Shown: positions 46,506 through 58,870 of the stretch, in pieces
Layout of the letters: every line of letters starts with the position of its first letter
Numbering within the stretch: position 1 is the stretch's first letter
Assembly (NCBI GenBank): GCA_006176705.1
Contig: QRFJ01004855.1
Span: forward strand, 107,530-171,529
Source: Cocos nucifera
Lineage: Eukaryota; Streptophyta; Magnoliopsida; Arecales; Arecaceae
Length of the DNA stretch: 64,000 nucleotides
Reading direction: 5' to 3'
Program-made: the position numbers and the translations under genes
The notes under the pieces: model-generated
Databases searched by the model: none
The model's input: only the letters and a program-made list of their open reading frames with translations
What the model was told of the DNA's origin: nothing

Positions 46506-48767
46506 TGTTAGATATACGTGCCCTAGAAGCTAAAATTGGCTGACACTTGTAATATACTTCTAGGGGCAAAATTATAATTTTGACTAATATCATTAAAATG
46601 GATTATTTTCTATCACATATGTATATTTAGTGTCTTTGATATATTCTTTGAGTTAATGGTAATGATAATTCATATTTTTAAGAGTTGAAAATTTAAGACA
46701 TGAATAATCATTGTTAACTCATAAAATGCTCTCGACCATAGGATCATCACGAGGATGGTGATTAATCCGAAAGGTTGGTGAACAATCGCTTCTCTTTAGT
46801 AGATGATTCTTGAGTCTACGGTGTGGAGACATCGGAGCGAGTGTATAGGTACTCGTTAGAAAACAAGGGCACTGAGCGTGACCACCTCGAGTAGTCATTA
46901 GGGAGTCTACCTTCTCGTCAATGACTAACTCGATGCTGCAGTAGTGTGTCTGGTTCTTTGACCTGAGGTGCATTGGTAGTTCACCATGAGGGTGTTATAG
47001 TTTGACTACACCATTACTCAGTCTCCTAGCCATATGGAACCCTGAGATGTATGTTGGCTATAGCATATTCATTGTAGGAACTGGATTGCATCAAGATGGA
47101 ATCTATCTACCTTGGTGGTAGAGGAGCAGCCCTATGATGATCATGAGAATCAAGTCCAGAAGTCCATGGCCATGGCAGAGTGAAATAATAGAAAGAGTTT
47201 CTATTTAGATTTTCACATCGAACTCGAATCGAATGGTTACATCATATGACAAAAACTAGGGTTTGACGAGTTTACCTTAACCCTAATTTGATCGAGGCTC
47301 AAGATAGAAGAACTTAATCACACAAGTAGCTGCACCAAGAGGTTCGCATTCAGCTCTAATGGGTTGCCACCATATACTGCTAGGTGTCATTGGTGGATTT
47401 TGGGAGCAATTAGAATGATTTAGATTATTGATCATTCTAGCTGTTCGAATCAGAAGAGTTCTGATCCATCGAAAGGAGTTTCGATGATTTCGATGATAGA
47501 GATCATGACATATCCCATACCATATAAAACTAAACCTAATTAGATCACACAAACAAGGATTTGAATCTGGTGATCATCAATTGAAATGATCTAGTTCAAT
47601 TGATCTGAATGAGATTCAATTAGGTTCAAGGAAATCATGCTAGCACTCCATTGAACCTAACGTTCTTCTTTTGCTATCATAAATTAGTTATCCTGACTGA
47701 GCCAAAGGAGTTTGTGCTCAATCAGAGGCCTTCATATGGTCTGACTGAAGGTTGTCCAAGTTAGAAAAGGTTGTCTTATTTTGTAAGACATTACCTGCCA
47801 TTTTTGGTCACCTGCCATTTCTTATTCTTTGACTTTGGTCAAAAGTCTAGCTTTGACTGGTCAAATGTTGACCATTGACTTTTGTCCACATGTCATGCAC
47901 CTATTGAAGAGCTGATGGGGGCCTATCCTCCTGTTAGAACCTAGCAAGGAGGAGGGTGCATGCCACCCTAGGCGTGTGCCCAAGTTGGAGGCGCCTAGGA
48001 ATCCCTGTTGGATAGGGACTCCTCCTTTTTGGATTTCAATTAGAGTTCTCCTAAGAACCAACTTTGACTGGTCTTAGGTGCCCTCTAAGGAGGAATCCAG
48101 GGGACTCTATTCCCACCAATCAGATTTAGATCTAATTTCACAAAGAGTTATGATTGGTTGGGAAGAAGAGAAGTTGGATCACAGACAGTCTATAAATAAG
48201 ACCCTGCGCCCAACTTAGATGGAGAATTGAATACACACGCCCCAAGGCTGCCTCTCCCCTGTTCCTCCATGCCAAACCACCTTCTCTCCTTCCTCTCCAC
48301 GTCCAAAAGGAGTTTTAGATTTTTGGTTGGTGCGATCTAGATCAAAGAAAGACGACTGAAAGCTAGAAGGCTGCACTACTGCATAGGACGACTACTAATC
48401 TTCAAAAGGAGTTTTGAAGATCCTCCAGATTAGATCTATATCTAATTTTTGGAGACGTGATAGAGAAGAAGAGGATCTCCAGATCCAACCTGAGTGGATA
48501 TCGATAGAGGCCAGGCACTTGCGTGGCTAGATCCAGAACCTTTCGCTGCATACAGGATCATCAATGGGTAATAGGATTACCCATATCAAGGTAAATTAAA
48601 TTTGATTTAATTTATCTAAATTTTATTTTATTTCTAAAATAATAATAATCAGATCTAAAATATCTCAGGTCTGATTAGGATCAAAGAAAAAAATTTTTGA
48701 AATATATCTTTTGATCTGATCAGATCTGAACGAACCTAGTCCGAGAAATCAGGATTTCCCTTCAACA
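46506..48767 (+). repeat. Solo LTR of family B, inserted antisense in B
   Basis: Complete plus-strand LTR (TGTTAGATATACGTGCCC to TTCCCTTCA at 48764). No PBS or PPT adjoins it, so it is a solo LTR. ACTTA lies at 46501-46505 and again at 48768-48772, a possible TSD with three extra bases (ACA) between the canonical end and the repeat. TATA box at 48191-48198. Confidence 0.85.
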
Positions 48768-49706
48768 ACTTAATCCTATTAGGCTAGTCAATCTAAGCAG
48801 TGTTAATCCCATCTAACCAACTTTTGATTCAGTTTGATCAACCGCTTAGATCTAATTGAGCTACCCAAGCCCGAACCCAGTTTTATGAATGTGTCTTAGA
48901 TCTAAAATTCTCAATTTTAGACCTAATTGATATTTCATAAACTTAATTCTCAATTAAGTTACGGTTCATAAACAAAACATGTAAAGGATCCTAGGGTTTC
49001 AGGATCTAGTGTTTTGCAAAAAGTAAGTTTTAAATTTCTGATTAAGGATGAACGTGCAGCACCCCTACACATCATAAGAACACCCCATCGAATGGGAGGA
49101 GAGGATCTTTAAGCCCTACTTTGTTCTTATGGTCAGATGGCCAAAGGGAATGCCTTAATCAGAAATACAACTAATCTACAAACATAAATTAGATCTAAGC
49201 ATATATCTCATATAAAAAATAGATCTAATTAAAACATATTTTGTATATATCACAAATATCATGCATGCATATTATTCATATCTAAATTATCTCATAATCA
49301 TCTAAAAAATTAAATTTAAATTTGATCATATCAAATAAAATTTAATCTAAACCTATTTGCAGAACTATTCTATAACTAGTCTAAACATGCAACTATCATA
49401 TCTCATATGAACAATTAATTTTATTTTATTTTCTATTCTTAGATCTGATTATAATATTTATAATATCAAAAAATAAAAAATAAATAGATCTAAAAATAAA
49501 TTTTAATCAAATAAAAATTATGATCAAACTAGACTACACATAGAATAATTCTATTCCTAGTCTAGTTATGTATCTCATACATATTAGATCTAAATTAATT
49601 TATTTTAATTTTTTAATTTTTTAATTTTAGATCTAATCATATATAATGTGATATCTAAAATTACTAATTAATTAGATTAAATCAAATCTAATTTAATAAG
49701 AACCTG
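48768..49706 (-). other. Leader of B, PBS-proximal part, with a stem-loop
   Basis: Non-coding. Contains ATAAGAAC (49074-49081) and GTTCTTAT (49123-49130), which would close a loop that holds a smaller hairpin CCCAT-CGA-ATGGG (49084-49096). Confidence 0.7.
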
Positions 49707-49718
49707 GCTCTGATACCA
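49707..49718 (-). other. Primer binding site of B (tRNA-Met)
   Basis: TGGTATCAGAGC on the minus strand, two bases after the LTR end. Confidence 0.93.
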
Positions 49719-49720
49719 GT

Positions 49721-51984
49721 TGAAGGAAAATCCTGATTTTCTGGGTCAGGTTCGTTCAGATCTGATTGGATCGAGAGGCATATTTCAAAAATTTTCTCTC
49801 AAATTCAGATCAGATCTAATATATTTTTTGATCTAATTTATAATTTAATAATTAATAAAATAAAACTAAATTAATTCTGAATTAATTTTTACCTTGATCT
49901 TGGGTAATCTGATTACCTGTTGATGATCTTGCGGAAGCTCTGAGGTTTTGGATCTAGCCATGCAAGCGCCTGGCCTCTACCAGTATCTACTTGGGCTGGA
50001 TCTAAAGATCCTCTCCTTCTTTTTTTTTTCGCCAAAAATTAGATCTGGATCTGATTTGAAGGTTCTTCAAAATACCTTCTGAAGATCACCCGTCGTCTCT
50101 GCAGCAGTGCTGCCTTCTTCCTTTTTCGTCAGCCTTTCTTGCCTGACTCGCACTAATCAGAAGAACCCAACTTTCTTGGGCGTGGAGAGGAGGGAGAGGA
50201 CCAGATGGTGGCATGGAGAAGGGAGAGGGACAGCCTTGGGGCATGGGCTAAGATGAACTCATTAAAACGTGGGTGCAGATAAGGTCTATTTATAGACTCT
50301 ACTGCACCATGCAGCGCTGCATCACCCCAGCCACTCACATTGCTTCATTCAATTAGATCTAAATCTGATTGATGGGATGAGAGATCCATAGATTCATCCT
50401 ATGGTGGCGCCTAAGACTGGTCAAAGTCTATAGGTGAGGGTCACCTAGTTTGAATCCAACAAGCAACCTAGAGTCCCATCCGTATGGGACTCCAGCATCC
50501 CTATCCATGGGCGCACGCCATCCTAGGCATGTGCCCCCTTTCTTTCCAATTTCCAGAGAGGAGACAAGCCCCTATCTGCTCTCCAATAAGTGCATGATAC
50601 ATGGGCGGATGTCCAAAGATCAAAGGTCAATGTTTGACAAAGTTAAAGTACAAGAATGAGCAGGTGATGAAAAATGGCAGGTGTTGTCTCAAATTTATCT
50701 CATAAATTAAGACAACCCTTTTCTAACTTGGACAAGCTCTAGTCAGATCAGGTAAAGGTACCTGAGTGAGCACAAACTCATTTGGCTTAGTCGAGATAAC
50801 TTTTATAATGAAAAAAGGAGAACGTTAGGCTCAATCATGTGCTAGCACGATTTCCTTGAACCTAATTGAATCTCATTCAAATCAACTGAACTAGGTTAGT
50901 CCAATTGACGATATCCAGATCCAAATTCTTGTTTGTGTGATCTAGTTAGGTTTAGTTCTATATGGTAATGGGACATGTCATGATCTCCATCATCGACATC
51001 ATCAAAACTTCTTTCGGTGAATCAGAACTTTTCTGATTCAGACAACTTAGAATGATCGATCATCTAAATCATTCTAGTTGCTCCCAAAATCAACCAGTGA
51101 CACCTAGCAGCATATGGTGGCAACCCATCAAAACTGAAAATGAACCTCTTGGTGCAGCTACTTGTGTGATTATGTTCTTCTATCTTGAGCCTCGATCAGA
51201 TTAGGGTTAGGGTGAACTCATCAAACCCTAATTTCTATCATATGATTTAATCATTCGATTCAAGTCCGATGTGAAAACCTTAATAGAAACTCTTTCTATT
51301 ATTTCACACTCTACCATGGCCATGGGCTTATGGACTTGATTCTCATGATCATCATAGGGCTGCTCCTCATCCACCGAGGTAGATAGATTCCATCTTGGTG
51401 CAATCCAATTCCTACAATGAACATGCTATAGCCAACATACACCTCAGGGTTCCGAATGGCTAGGAGACCGAGTCACGGTGTAGTCAAACTATAACACCCT
51501 CAAGGTGAACTACTGATACACCTCAGGTTAAAGAACCAGATACACCACTGCAGCATCGAGTCAGTCATTGATGAGAAGGTAGACTTCCTTATGACTACTC
51601 GAGATGGTCACACTCAGTGCCCTCATTCTCTAATGAGTATCTGTACTCTCGCTCCAATGTTTCTACACCATAGACTCAAGACTCATCTACTATAAAGAAG
51701 TGATTGTGCACTAACCTTTCAGATCAATCACCATCCTTATGATGATCCTATGGTCAGGAGCATTTTATTAGTTAATAAATGAAAATTTATATCTTAAATT
51801 TTCAACTCTTGAAAATATGAATTATCATTATCATTAACTCAAGGAATATATCACAGACTCTAAATACACATATGTGATAGAAAATAATCTATTTTATTAT
51901 TTATAGTCAAAATTATAATTTTGCCCTTAGAAGTGTATAACAAGTGTCAGCCAATTCTGGCTTCTAGGGCATACATATCTAACA
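49721..51984 (-). repeat. 5' LTR of B
   Basis: Pairs with 39345-41609. TATA box at 50287-50294 (minus TATAAATA). This would be the promoter of the element; the R region starts near 50260. Confidence 0.92.
50287..50294 (-). promoter_or_regulatory. TATA box of B 5' LTR
   Basis: Minus strand TATAAATA in GAGTCTATAAATAGACC, conserved in all B LTR copies. Confidence 0.7.
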
Positions 51985-52594
51985 ATACTTTGGAAGTAAT
52001 TCATAATCACTAACTTTGAGGATTTTCTCTTGAGTCAACCTGTTTATCCTATTCTTGTTTATGTGACCTAGCCTATAGTGCCATAGGTAGATATTAGAGA
52101 TATTATTTAATCTAGGATATTTTTATAGAAGTATACATTATACACATAGGTTGTGATAAAATGTAAATACCATTTCTTTGTTGTTCTTGCATTATTGTAA
52201 CATCATTCATAATGATATCACAATAATCTCCCTTTATAGATAAATGATAACCATCATTGGCCAAAAGACCAACATAGATTACATTCATCAAAAAGAAAGC
52301 ACAATAATGACATTCATTTAAAAAAATGATATTAGTATTGAGAATAAGTTAAACTAATTCCATAACCAGAACTAGAACAGACCTTCCATCTCCAACATTC
52401 AGGAATCACTCATTATTTCTAATTCTTTTACTAATTTAAAGTTCTTGCAACATATTGTAAATATGGACTGGATTTCTATTATCCAATACCCAAGTAGAAG
52501 TATCACAAAAAGAGAAATTGTAGGATATTATTATATAACATCCTTGATCAGCAACTACTTACTCATCTCTCTTATTCAGCCCGTTGGGATCATA
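51985..52594 (-). pseudogene. pol: A-I protease and pre-integrase region
   Basis: The minus strand encodes STWVLDNRNPVHIYNMLQEL near 52440-52500; the protease D-S-G is changed to D-N-R. Then NVGDGRSV, ILNTNIIFLNECHYC and the pre-integrase segment near 52030, with many stops. Runs into B at 51985. Confidence 0.75.
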
Positions 52595-52810
52595 GAAATT
52601 AAGATATTTTGGATAGTTTCTCTTACAATGGCCCTGCTCTTTACAGCACTCTACCTGATCTAGGTTATTCTTGGATCTTATGTTTAATCTAGGCATAGAG
52701 GCCCCAGCACGAACCACTTCGTGCTACTGAACAACGTTCAACTTTTGATATTTATTATCAAAGTTAGGTCCCATAAGTTTATCACTATCTAACAGTGAAT
52801 GGAGCAACTA
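52595..52810 (-). pseudogene. gag: A-I gag with large internal deletion
   Basis: Only the first ~30 codons (GPNFDNKYQKLNVV-like, near 52765) and the knuckle region (CCKEQGHCKRNYPKYL, near 52610-52660) remain. In A-II these two parts are about 0.7 kb apart, in A-I about 0.1 kb, so about 0.6 kb of gag is missing. The last knuckle cysteine is tyrosine, as in A-II. Confidence 0.75.
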
Positions 52811-54723
52811 TGATTTAAATTTAACTGCATAAAGAAGAACCAAAAGTCTAATTAGTAACTGATTTATTAATCCTTAAGATTTAGATTTTAATCAAAAGCT
52901 TCTCCTACTATTTTATTCAAATTGGTAGTCTTTACCTCTAATTCGAGGAATTACCCAAATTTTTTAATAGGTACTAGAATCTACATTGACTGCACACAAG
53001 CTAAACTATAGTTGGTCAACCCATATACATCTAAGGATAGGTTCATAACTAATTATTTCTTTAAATAATTTTTAGTAATTTAATTTTGCCTCAAGTATCT
53101 ATTCAGTAGGCTAGGGCCTCCACTGAAAGTCTCAGTTAGGTCCAACCATTAACATGATCATACGGTCTATCTAACTAATGAATGATTAGCCCAACTATGG
53201 TTGGTCAACCTAACCACCATTTAGAGAGATGCGGCCATGAAATCATATTATGAATGATAATTTCATTAGCAGATAAGCACCAGGCCTATAGGCCTCCAAT
53301 GATTTTCCAACTAATGGATCCATTATCACCTACTTAATGAGAGGCTATGATCTAGTTATCATCATAACTATTTTATTTTAAGAATCTAATAATTTTAGAA
53401 GATTTTAATTTTAGGAAGAAGAAAAGTCAGATGAACCAGCTTGTCATGATCCTCCCACTGGCTTCACAAAGTCAGCTTAAGGAAGACCACTAATAGGCTG
53501 GTCTAGGAGCACCTAAATCAATCACACAGATTTACGTAGCTGACATGGGTCAGCTCAAATAATCAAGTGATCTGATCAAAATATAATTTCACCAAGAGGC
53601 CAGGTAAGTTCGATCGGTGGAAGGGTCTGCCAAAGTTTGCCTTAGACACCATAAAAAATGATCAGGTAAGCGGGCTGCCAATTAAAGACCATCGATCTGA
53701 TTTACCTTAGACACCAAATGGTTTAATTAGTCTCGATTAGATTAACCTAATAATTTATGCTAGACCGCGTAGCCAAGAATCAAGTCCATCTTGAGTCTCG
53801 TTAAAGACATGGACATGACCAAGTACAGCTATTGTAATTGATCTAGAGAGTTCTTGACCTAATCTAAGACAATATTTGATTAGATTTAGTCAATTCTCTA
53901 ATTAAGTCCATTCTTTAATCTAACCCTAGGTCTAATCCAATTAATGGACCTAATTTTCACTAACCCATTTAACCTAATATATTATGATTTGTGTCTTAGG
54001 ATCTTCAATTTACAATCCTAGATCCTAATCAAATAACTTCATAATTCTTAATTAAGTTTTGGACTGAGGGTTGGGGTTCAGCTTTTCAAAAGTAATTTTT
54101 ATATTTATAAAATATTTTTATAATATGATTCTACCAATCAAGTTGCATGTTTGATTCATAATCAATATGCAAATAAGATAAGCATGAAACTACTTTAGAT
54201 CTAATCTAAATAGGTTCATATAATTGAAATAGTTTCAATTCCAATCAATCATAAATTATCTTAGATTAAATCTAATAAATTTATGATAATTAAAAATAAC
54301 TTAAAATATTTTTAATCAAATTATAAAATCTCTTAGATTTAATCTTAAAATTTTATGATCAATATTTTAGATCAGCATGTATTAGGACAACCTCTCCAAT
54401 ATAAGGGATAAACCTTACAGCAGGACAACCTTATAATCAGTCCATACAATCTAAAATTTTTATTTTTAGATCTAAAATTCTTTTAAATCTAATAAATTAT
54501 AAATAAAATTAGATCATATCTAATAAATTTATGATAAGAAATAAATCTACACGATCTAGAATAATCTTTCTACTATAAGTGATAAACCTTACAGTAGGAC
54601 AACCTTATATCAGTTCATGTGAGCATAATTTTTAATTTTAAATTTAATAATCAAACTATAAATTAGATCTAATCTAAGAAATAATCTAAATATAAAAAAA
54701 TAATCATGTAATAATAAACCTAG
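52811..54723 (-). other. Leader of A-I
   Basis: Homologous along its length to 32753-34647, including the two hairpin modules at 54384-54431 and 54558-54605. Non-coding. Confidence 0.75.
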
Positions 54724-54735
54724 GCTCTGATACCA
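54724..54735 (-). other. Primer binding site of A-I (tRNA-Met)
   Basis: TGGTATCAGAGC on the minus strand, two bases after the LTR end. Confidence 0.92.
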
Positions 54736-54737
54736 AT

Positions 54738-57207
54738 TGAAGAAACTAGATCTAGGGTTTTAGGGCTAGATCTTGAAATTTTTTCAGATCTAGGCAGCGG
54801 AAGATAGAAATTAATTAAAATTAATTTATAAAATATAAAAAATCTCTAGATCTAAAATTTTATTACATGATTATAGTATGTGATAAATCAAAAATTAAAA
54901 ATTATTAGAAAAATAAAAGACATGTTGATCACATCAACATGGATTTATACTAGATCTATTGTAGGTATGTAACAGAGGATTAAATCCATATTATCTATGC
55001 AAGTTAGACATTCTAACATACTGATCCAGACTTGAGGACATAGCTCTAGGCCGCACATGCATCCGACCTCTAAGAGATGTCCACACGAGCCCACGAATCA
55101 TGATTAGAAGTCCAAAGCTCGAAAATCAACAAGGTTACTAGTACTATACTGATCCTTCTTTGACGGTCGATCCGATGCTTCCTTCTTCAAAATTTAGATT
55201 CTCCAAAATATTAAAAAGAATACGAGAGATTTTAAATCTGATTAACTCTCAAACAAATCTCAAAGTTGGAGGAAAAGGAAAGATCAAAAGAGCACTAGAA
55301 GAAGATCCTCTTCTTCTTATCTATTCTCTCACTTAGACACCCAGATTAGTGTCTATGAAATCCCCATGCCCCAAAGGTTTCTCTCTTTGATTTTCATATG
55401 CCCAAGAGCCCCCTAAATGGTCTAGAATATATCAAAAAATTAGCCTAAAAATCCTTTTAAATAGAGAGTTAGGATGGACTCCTTGTCTAGGTCAAATACC
55501 TAGCAAGGAATGTCTAAAAAGGGCAAGACTTGGGGCACCCAAGAGGACCACCTACCTTTGGCACACAAAAATCCCACAAAAGCCATGAAATAGATTAAGA
55601 AAATATTTGGGTAGAGGGTAGCACAAAGGAAAGGAGTTTTGGTAGCAACAAACTCTATCAAATATAGTTTGAATTCAAACCTTTTAACCATATTTGACTC
55701 GGTCCACAACTAAGTGCCAGCTAAGAAATAAGGGAGAGCAATGGGTGTGCATGAAGGCCTAGGGAGAGGCTTTTCCATGCAAAAAACAAAGAGAGGGGGC
55801 ATGGGGAAGGCATGGACTATAGGTGGTGCAAGGATATGAATCCTAATCTCACTTGGATTCCATATTTGACTTGGTCAAATATGGTTTCTCAAACTAAATT
55901 AAACCAAAAATAAATGAACCAAATAAAATAGGTCTTAACCCAATTAAGAACCTAATTAAATTATATTAAATTATATTTAAATCTAAATTAATTTTTTAAT
56001 CAAATTAGAAATTAGGTTGACCCAAGTCCTAATTGAACCAGGACTAGTTCTTCCTTGCAATTGGCTTATCCAATAAAATAATTAGACTTGATCCAATCAA
56101 GTCCAAATCAAATCTAATTAAACCATATTTAATTAAACTTAATCTCAGCTCTCTGACTTAATCAAATTAAGCTAATTAGCAATTCAATTGCTAATTGATC
56201 CTTCTGCAACACTTGCGCTAGGTTAAACATCAATCGTATTAATTGTTTAATCCTAGAATGATTCTTAATCATTGATCATCCATCCGATCAGATCATGAAC
56301 TCTAATGTGTGTGACCCCATAGGTCCAAACCTAACCTAATATCATAAGAATGAATGTCTGTACCAATCAAAGTGACCATTTAGCAATGGTACCTGATGGT
56401 TGGATAAGTCAAATATGTAGAACAACATCCTTAGAAGCCATGTGGATGTAGTTTTCATATAATTCATCCCCTTAACCAAAATGCTCATGGGATACCTCAA
56501 ATTTTAACTGTCAACTCTGATTAGACTATTCACATTGTATTTCAAAATATCAAATCCTTCTCGTGGATTTCTCTGACCGAGGTTTTGCTATATTAAAATA
56601 TAGTGATACATTCTTCTCCAACTCTTGAAGTGGTCAATCCCATCTTAATCACACATCGACTTTGCAAGTACTTGACTATGCCCAAAAATATTTTATTACT
56701 GAATTAGAAATTCAGTTAGTCTGGTATCAAAGCATAGTGAGTTGCTTAACTGCAAGCCATTGAGGTGATCTCAAGTCTAAGGGATACTTATATTTATATC
56801 CCATCAGAGACATTCTCGATTGCAAAATGCTCTAGAGTTGGTCACGTTCAATGATGATGTACTATTATATCTTACCTGTATGCCATACCAGTGTCTTCAC
56901 ACTCTTTGGTTAAGAGAACAACCAACCTATATAGTACATAGTGATCTATGATCGATAGATGCTGTTGTCCTTATTAATAGCCTATCATTTGGTCGTGAAC
57001 AGTTTTAAGGACTAATCGATAAATCCTCTCTTTATCGAAACTAAATAGTCCTAAAGAATTCATCACAATAATAGAGTTTGTTAGAAGATAAAAATTTTAT
57101 GATGAAAATACCAAAAAAATTATTTTATTCATTAATAAATCAATTATAATTATAATATAGCTCACATCAATAGGATAACGATTGGCTTTGGAACATATTT
57201 TCTAATA
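54738..57207 (-). repeat. 5' LTR of A-I
   Basis: Pairs with 23464-25894. The LTR start is TATTAGAAAATATGTTCC at 57207 (TG decayed to TA), immediately inside the TSD TTTAA. Confidence 0.88.
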
Positions 57208-58870
57208 TTTAAGATAAGTTCTTTTTAAGTCCCATCTAATGGAATTAGGATAAGTCCTAACTAAGTTAGGACAAGCTTTGATCAGGCTAGGACTAGGTCT
57301 AGTCAAATTAAGGCAAATCCTTATGGAGTATCTGGGAGATCCTTGTCCAAATTTCATCTCATGATTTTAGGATAAGCCCTGATTTGGTTAAGACAACCCT
57401 TGTCCTATTTCCATCTTATAGGATTTAAGACAAGCATGTTTCTTTTAGGATAGTCCTTGAATTGGCTAGAATAAGGTCCAGTCAAATCAAGACAAAATCA
57501 TATAGGGTTTCTGAATTAGTCTTCTCCAAATTTCATCTCATAATTTTAGGACAAGTCCTAATCTCATTAGGATAAGCCTTGTTTTGACTAGGGTAAGCTT
57601 GTTTTGATCAAGATAAGCTCCAGTTAGACCAGGACAAATCCATACAAGACTTTCGGATGAGCCAAATCTAATTTGGTTCAGTCAAGATGAAGGAGAAAGA
57701 TAATAGAAGGAGAATATTAGGCTCAATTATGTTCTAGCATAATTTTCTTAAACCTAATTGGATCTTATCCAAATCAATTAAACTAGATTAGCCTAATTGA
57801 TGACATCCACATCCAAATCCTTATTTGTGTGATCTAGTTAGATTCAGTTCTATATGGTAATGGGATATGTCATGATCTTCATCATTGACATCATTAAAAC
57901 ACCTTTCGATGGATCAAAACTCTTATGATTCATCTAATTAGAATCATCAATCATCAAGATAATTCTAATTGATCCCAAAATCCATCAGTGATACATAGTA
58001 GTATATGGTGGCAATCCATCAAAATCAAATAGTGAACCTCTTGATGCAGCTACCTATGTGATTGGATTCTTTTATTATGATCTTCGATAGGATTAGGGTT
58101 AAGGTGAACTCGTCAGACCTAACACCCATCATATGAATAAATTATTCAGTTTGAGTCCGATGTGAAACCTTAATAGAATCTTCTTTCTATTATTTCATAC
58201 TACCATGGCCATGGGTTTTAGGACTCGATCTCATGATTATCATAGGACTACTTGTCCTCTATTAAGGTTGATAGACCCCTCTTGGTGCAATTCAATTCCT
58301 ATAATGAACATGCTATAGCCAACATACACCTTAGGATTTTGAATGGCTAGGAGATCGAGTTATGATGTAGTCAGACTATAACATCCTCAAGAAGAGCTAT
58401 CAATGCACCTCAGATCAAAGAATCAGACCCGTGACTACAGTATCATGCTAGTCATCGATGATAAGGTAGACTCCCTTATGATTGCTCGAGGTGGTCACGC
58501 TTAGTGCCCTTATTCTTAACAAGTACCTATACTCTCATTCCGATATCTCCATACTGTAGACTCAAAATACATCTATCCTAGAAAAATGATCGTACATCAA
58601 TCTTTTGGATCGATCACCATCCTTATGATGATCCTACAATTGCTAGCAATTTATGAATTAATTATGATAACACATGCCTTAAATTCTCAACTCTTTAGAA
58701 TATATGTTATTATGTCCATTAACTCAATGGATGTATCACAGACACTTTATACACAATGTGATAAAATAAAATAACTCTTTTTATTAATTTTAAGTCAAAA
58801 TTATGAAAATATCTCTAAAAAATATTTTATAAGTGTCGGTCAATTTGGCTTCTAAGACACACATCTAATA
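57208..58870 (-). repeat. Element D 3' LTR, proximal piece
   Basis: The LTR start is near TATTAGATGTGTGTCTTAG at 58870 (minus), aligned with the B LTR start. Shares with B the block around 57840-58560. The part from 57213 to 57660 consists of tandem repeats (period about 179 bp) absent from B. Continues at 23463 on the other side of A-I. Confidence 0.8.
57213..57660. repeat. Tandem repeats in the D LTR
   Basis: TTTCATCTCAT(G/A)ATTTTAGGA begins near 57350 and 57529; (C/T)AGTCAAAT(T/C)AAG begins near 57300 and 57479; a shorter third unit lies near 57612. The period of the first two is about 179 bp. Confidence 0.7.

Larger units (their letters stand above)
39345..51984 (-). mobile_element. Element B: Angela-like Ty1/copia, nested in A-I
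   Basis: LTRs 49721-51984 (2264 bp) and 39345-41609 (2265 bp), almost the same length. PBS, leader, gag, protease, integrase, RT, RNase H and PPT are all present in order. It carries an opposite-strand solo LTR of its own family in the leader (46506 to about 48767). Without it the element is about 10.4 kb. Best preserved of the nest: the protease DSG and RT YVDD are intact, but frames are shifted several times. Confidence 0.9.
23464..57207 (-). mobile_element. Element A-I: Angela-like Ty1/copia, carrying two nested elements
   Basis: LTRs at 54738-57207 (5') and 23464-25894 (3'), both ending with the variant terminus (minus) GTTTCTTCA and sharing other family variants that A-II lacks. A perfect 5-bp TSD, TTTAA, lies at 23459-23463 and 57208-57212. 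Removing A-II (26287-37168) and B (39345-51984) plus one TSD copy each leaves about 10.2 kb. Pieces in order: PBS, leader, deleted gag, protease and pre-integrase, [B], integrase, RT and part of RNase H, [A-II], RNase H end, PPT. The RT catalytic box reads YMND, so the copy is dead. Confidence 0.88.

Noticed and set aside
46719..48061. Minus-strand open frames of 66-89 codons in the solo LTR
   Set aside because: Antisense to the LTR and without any domain; they match reverse frames of the other B LTR copies.
57208..58870. Host intergenic DNA to the right of A-I
   Set aside because: Alignment with the B LTR and the adjoining PPT and RNase H show it is the LTR of another element (D).
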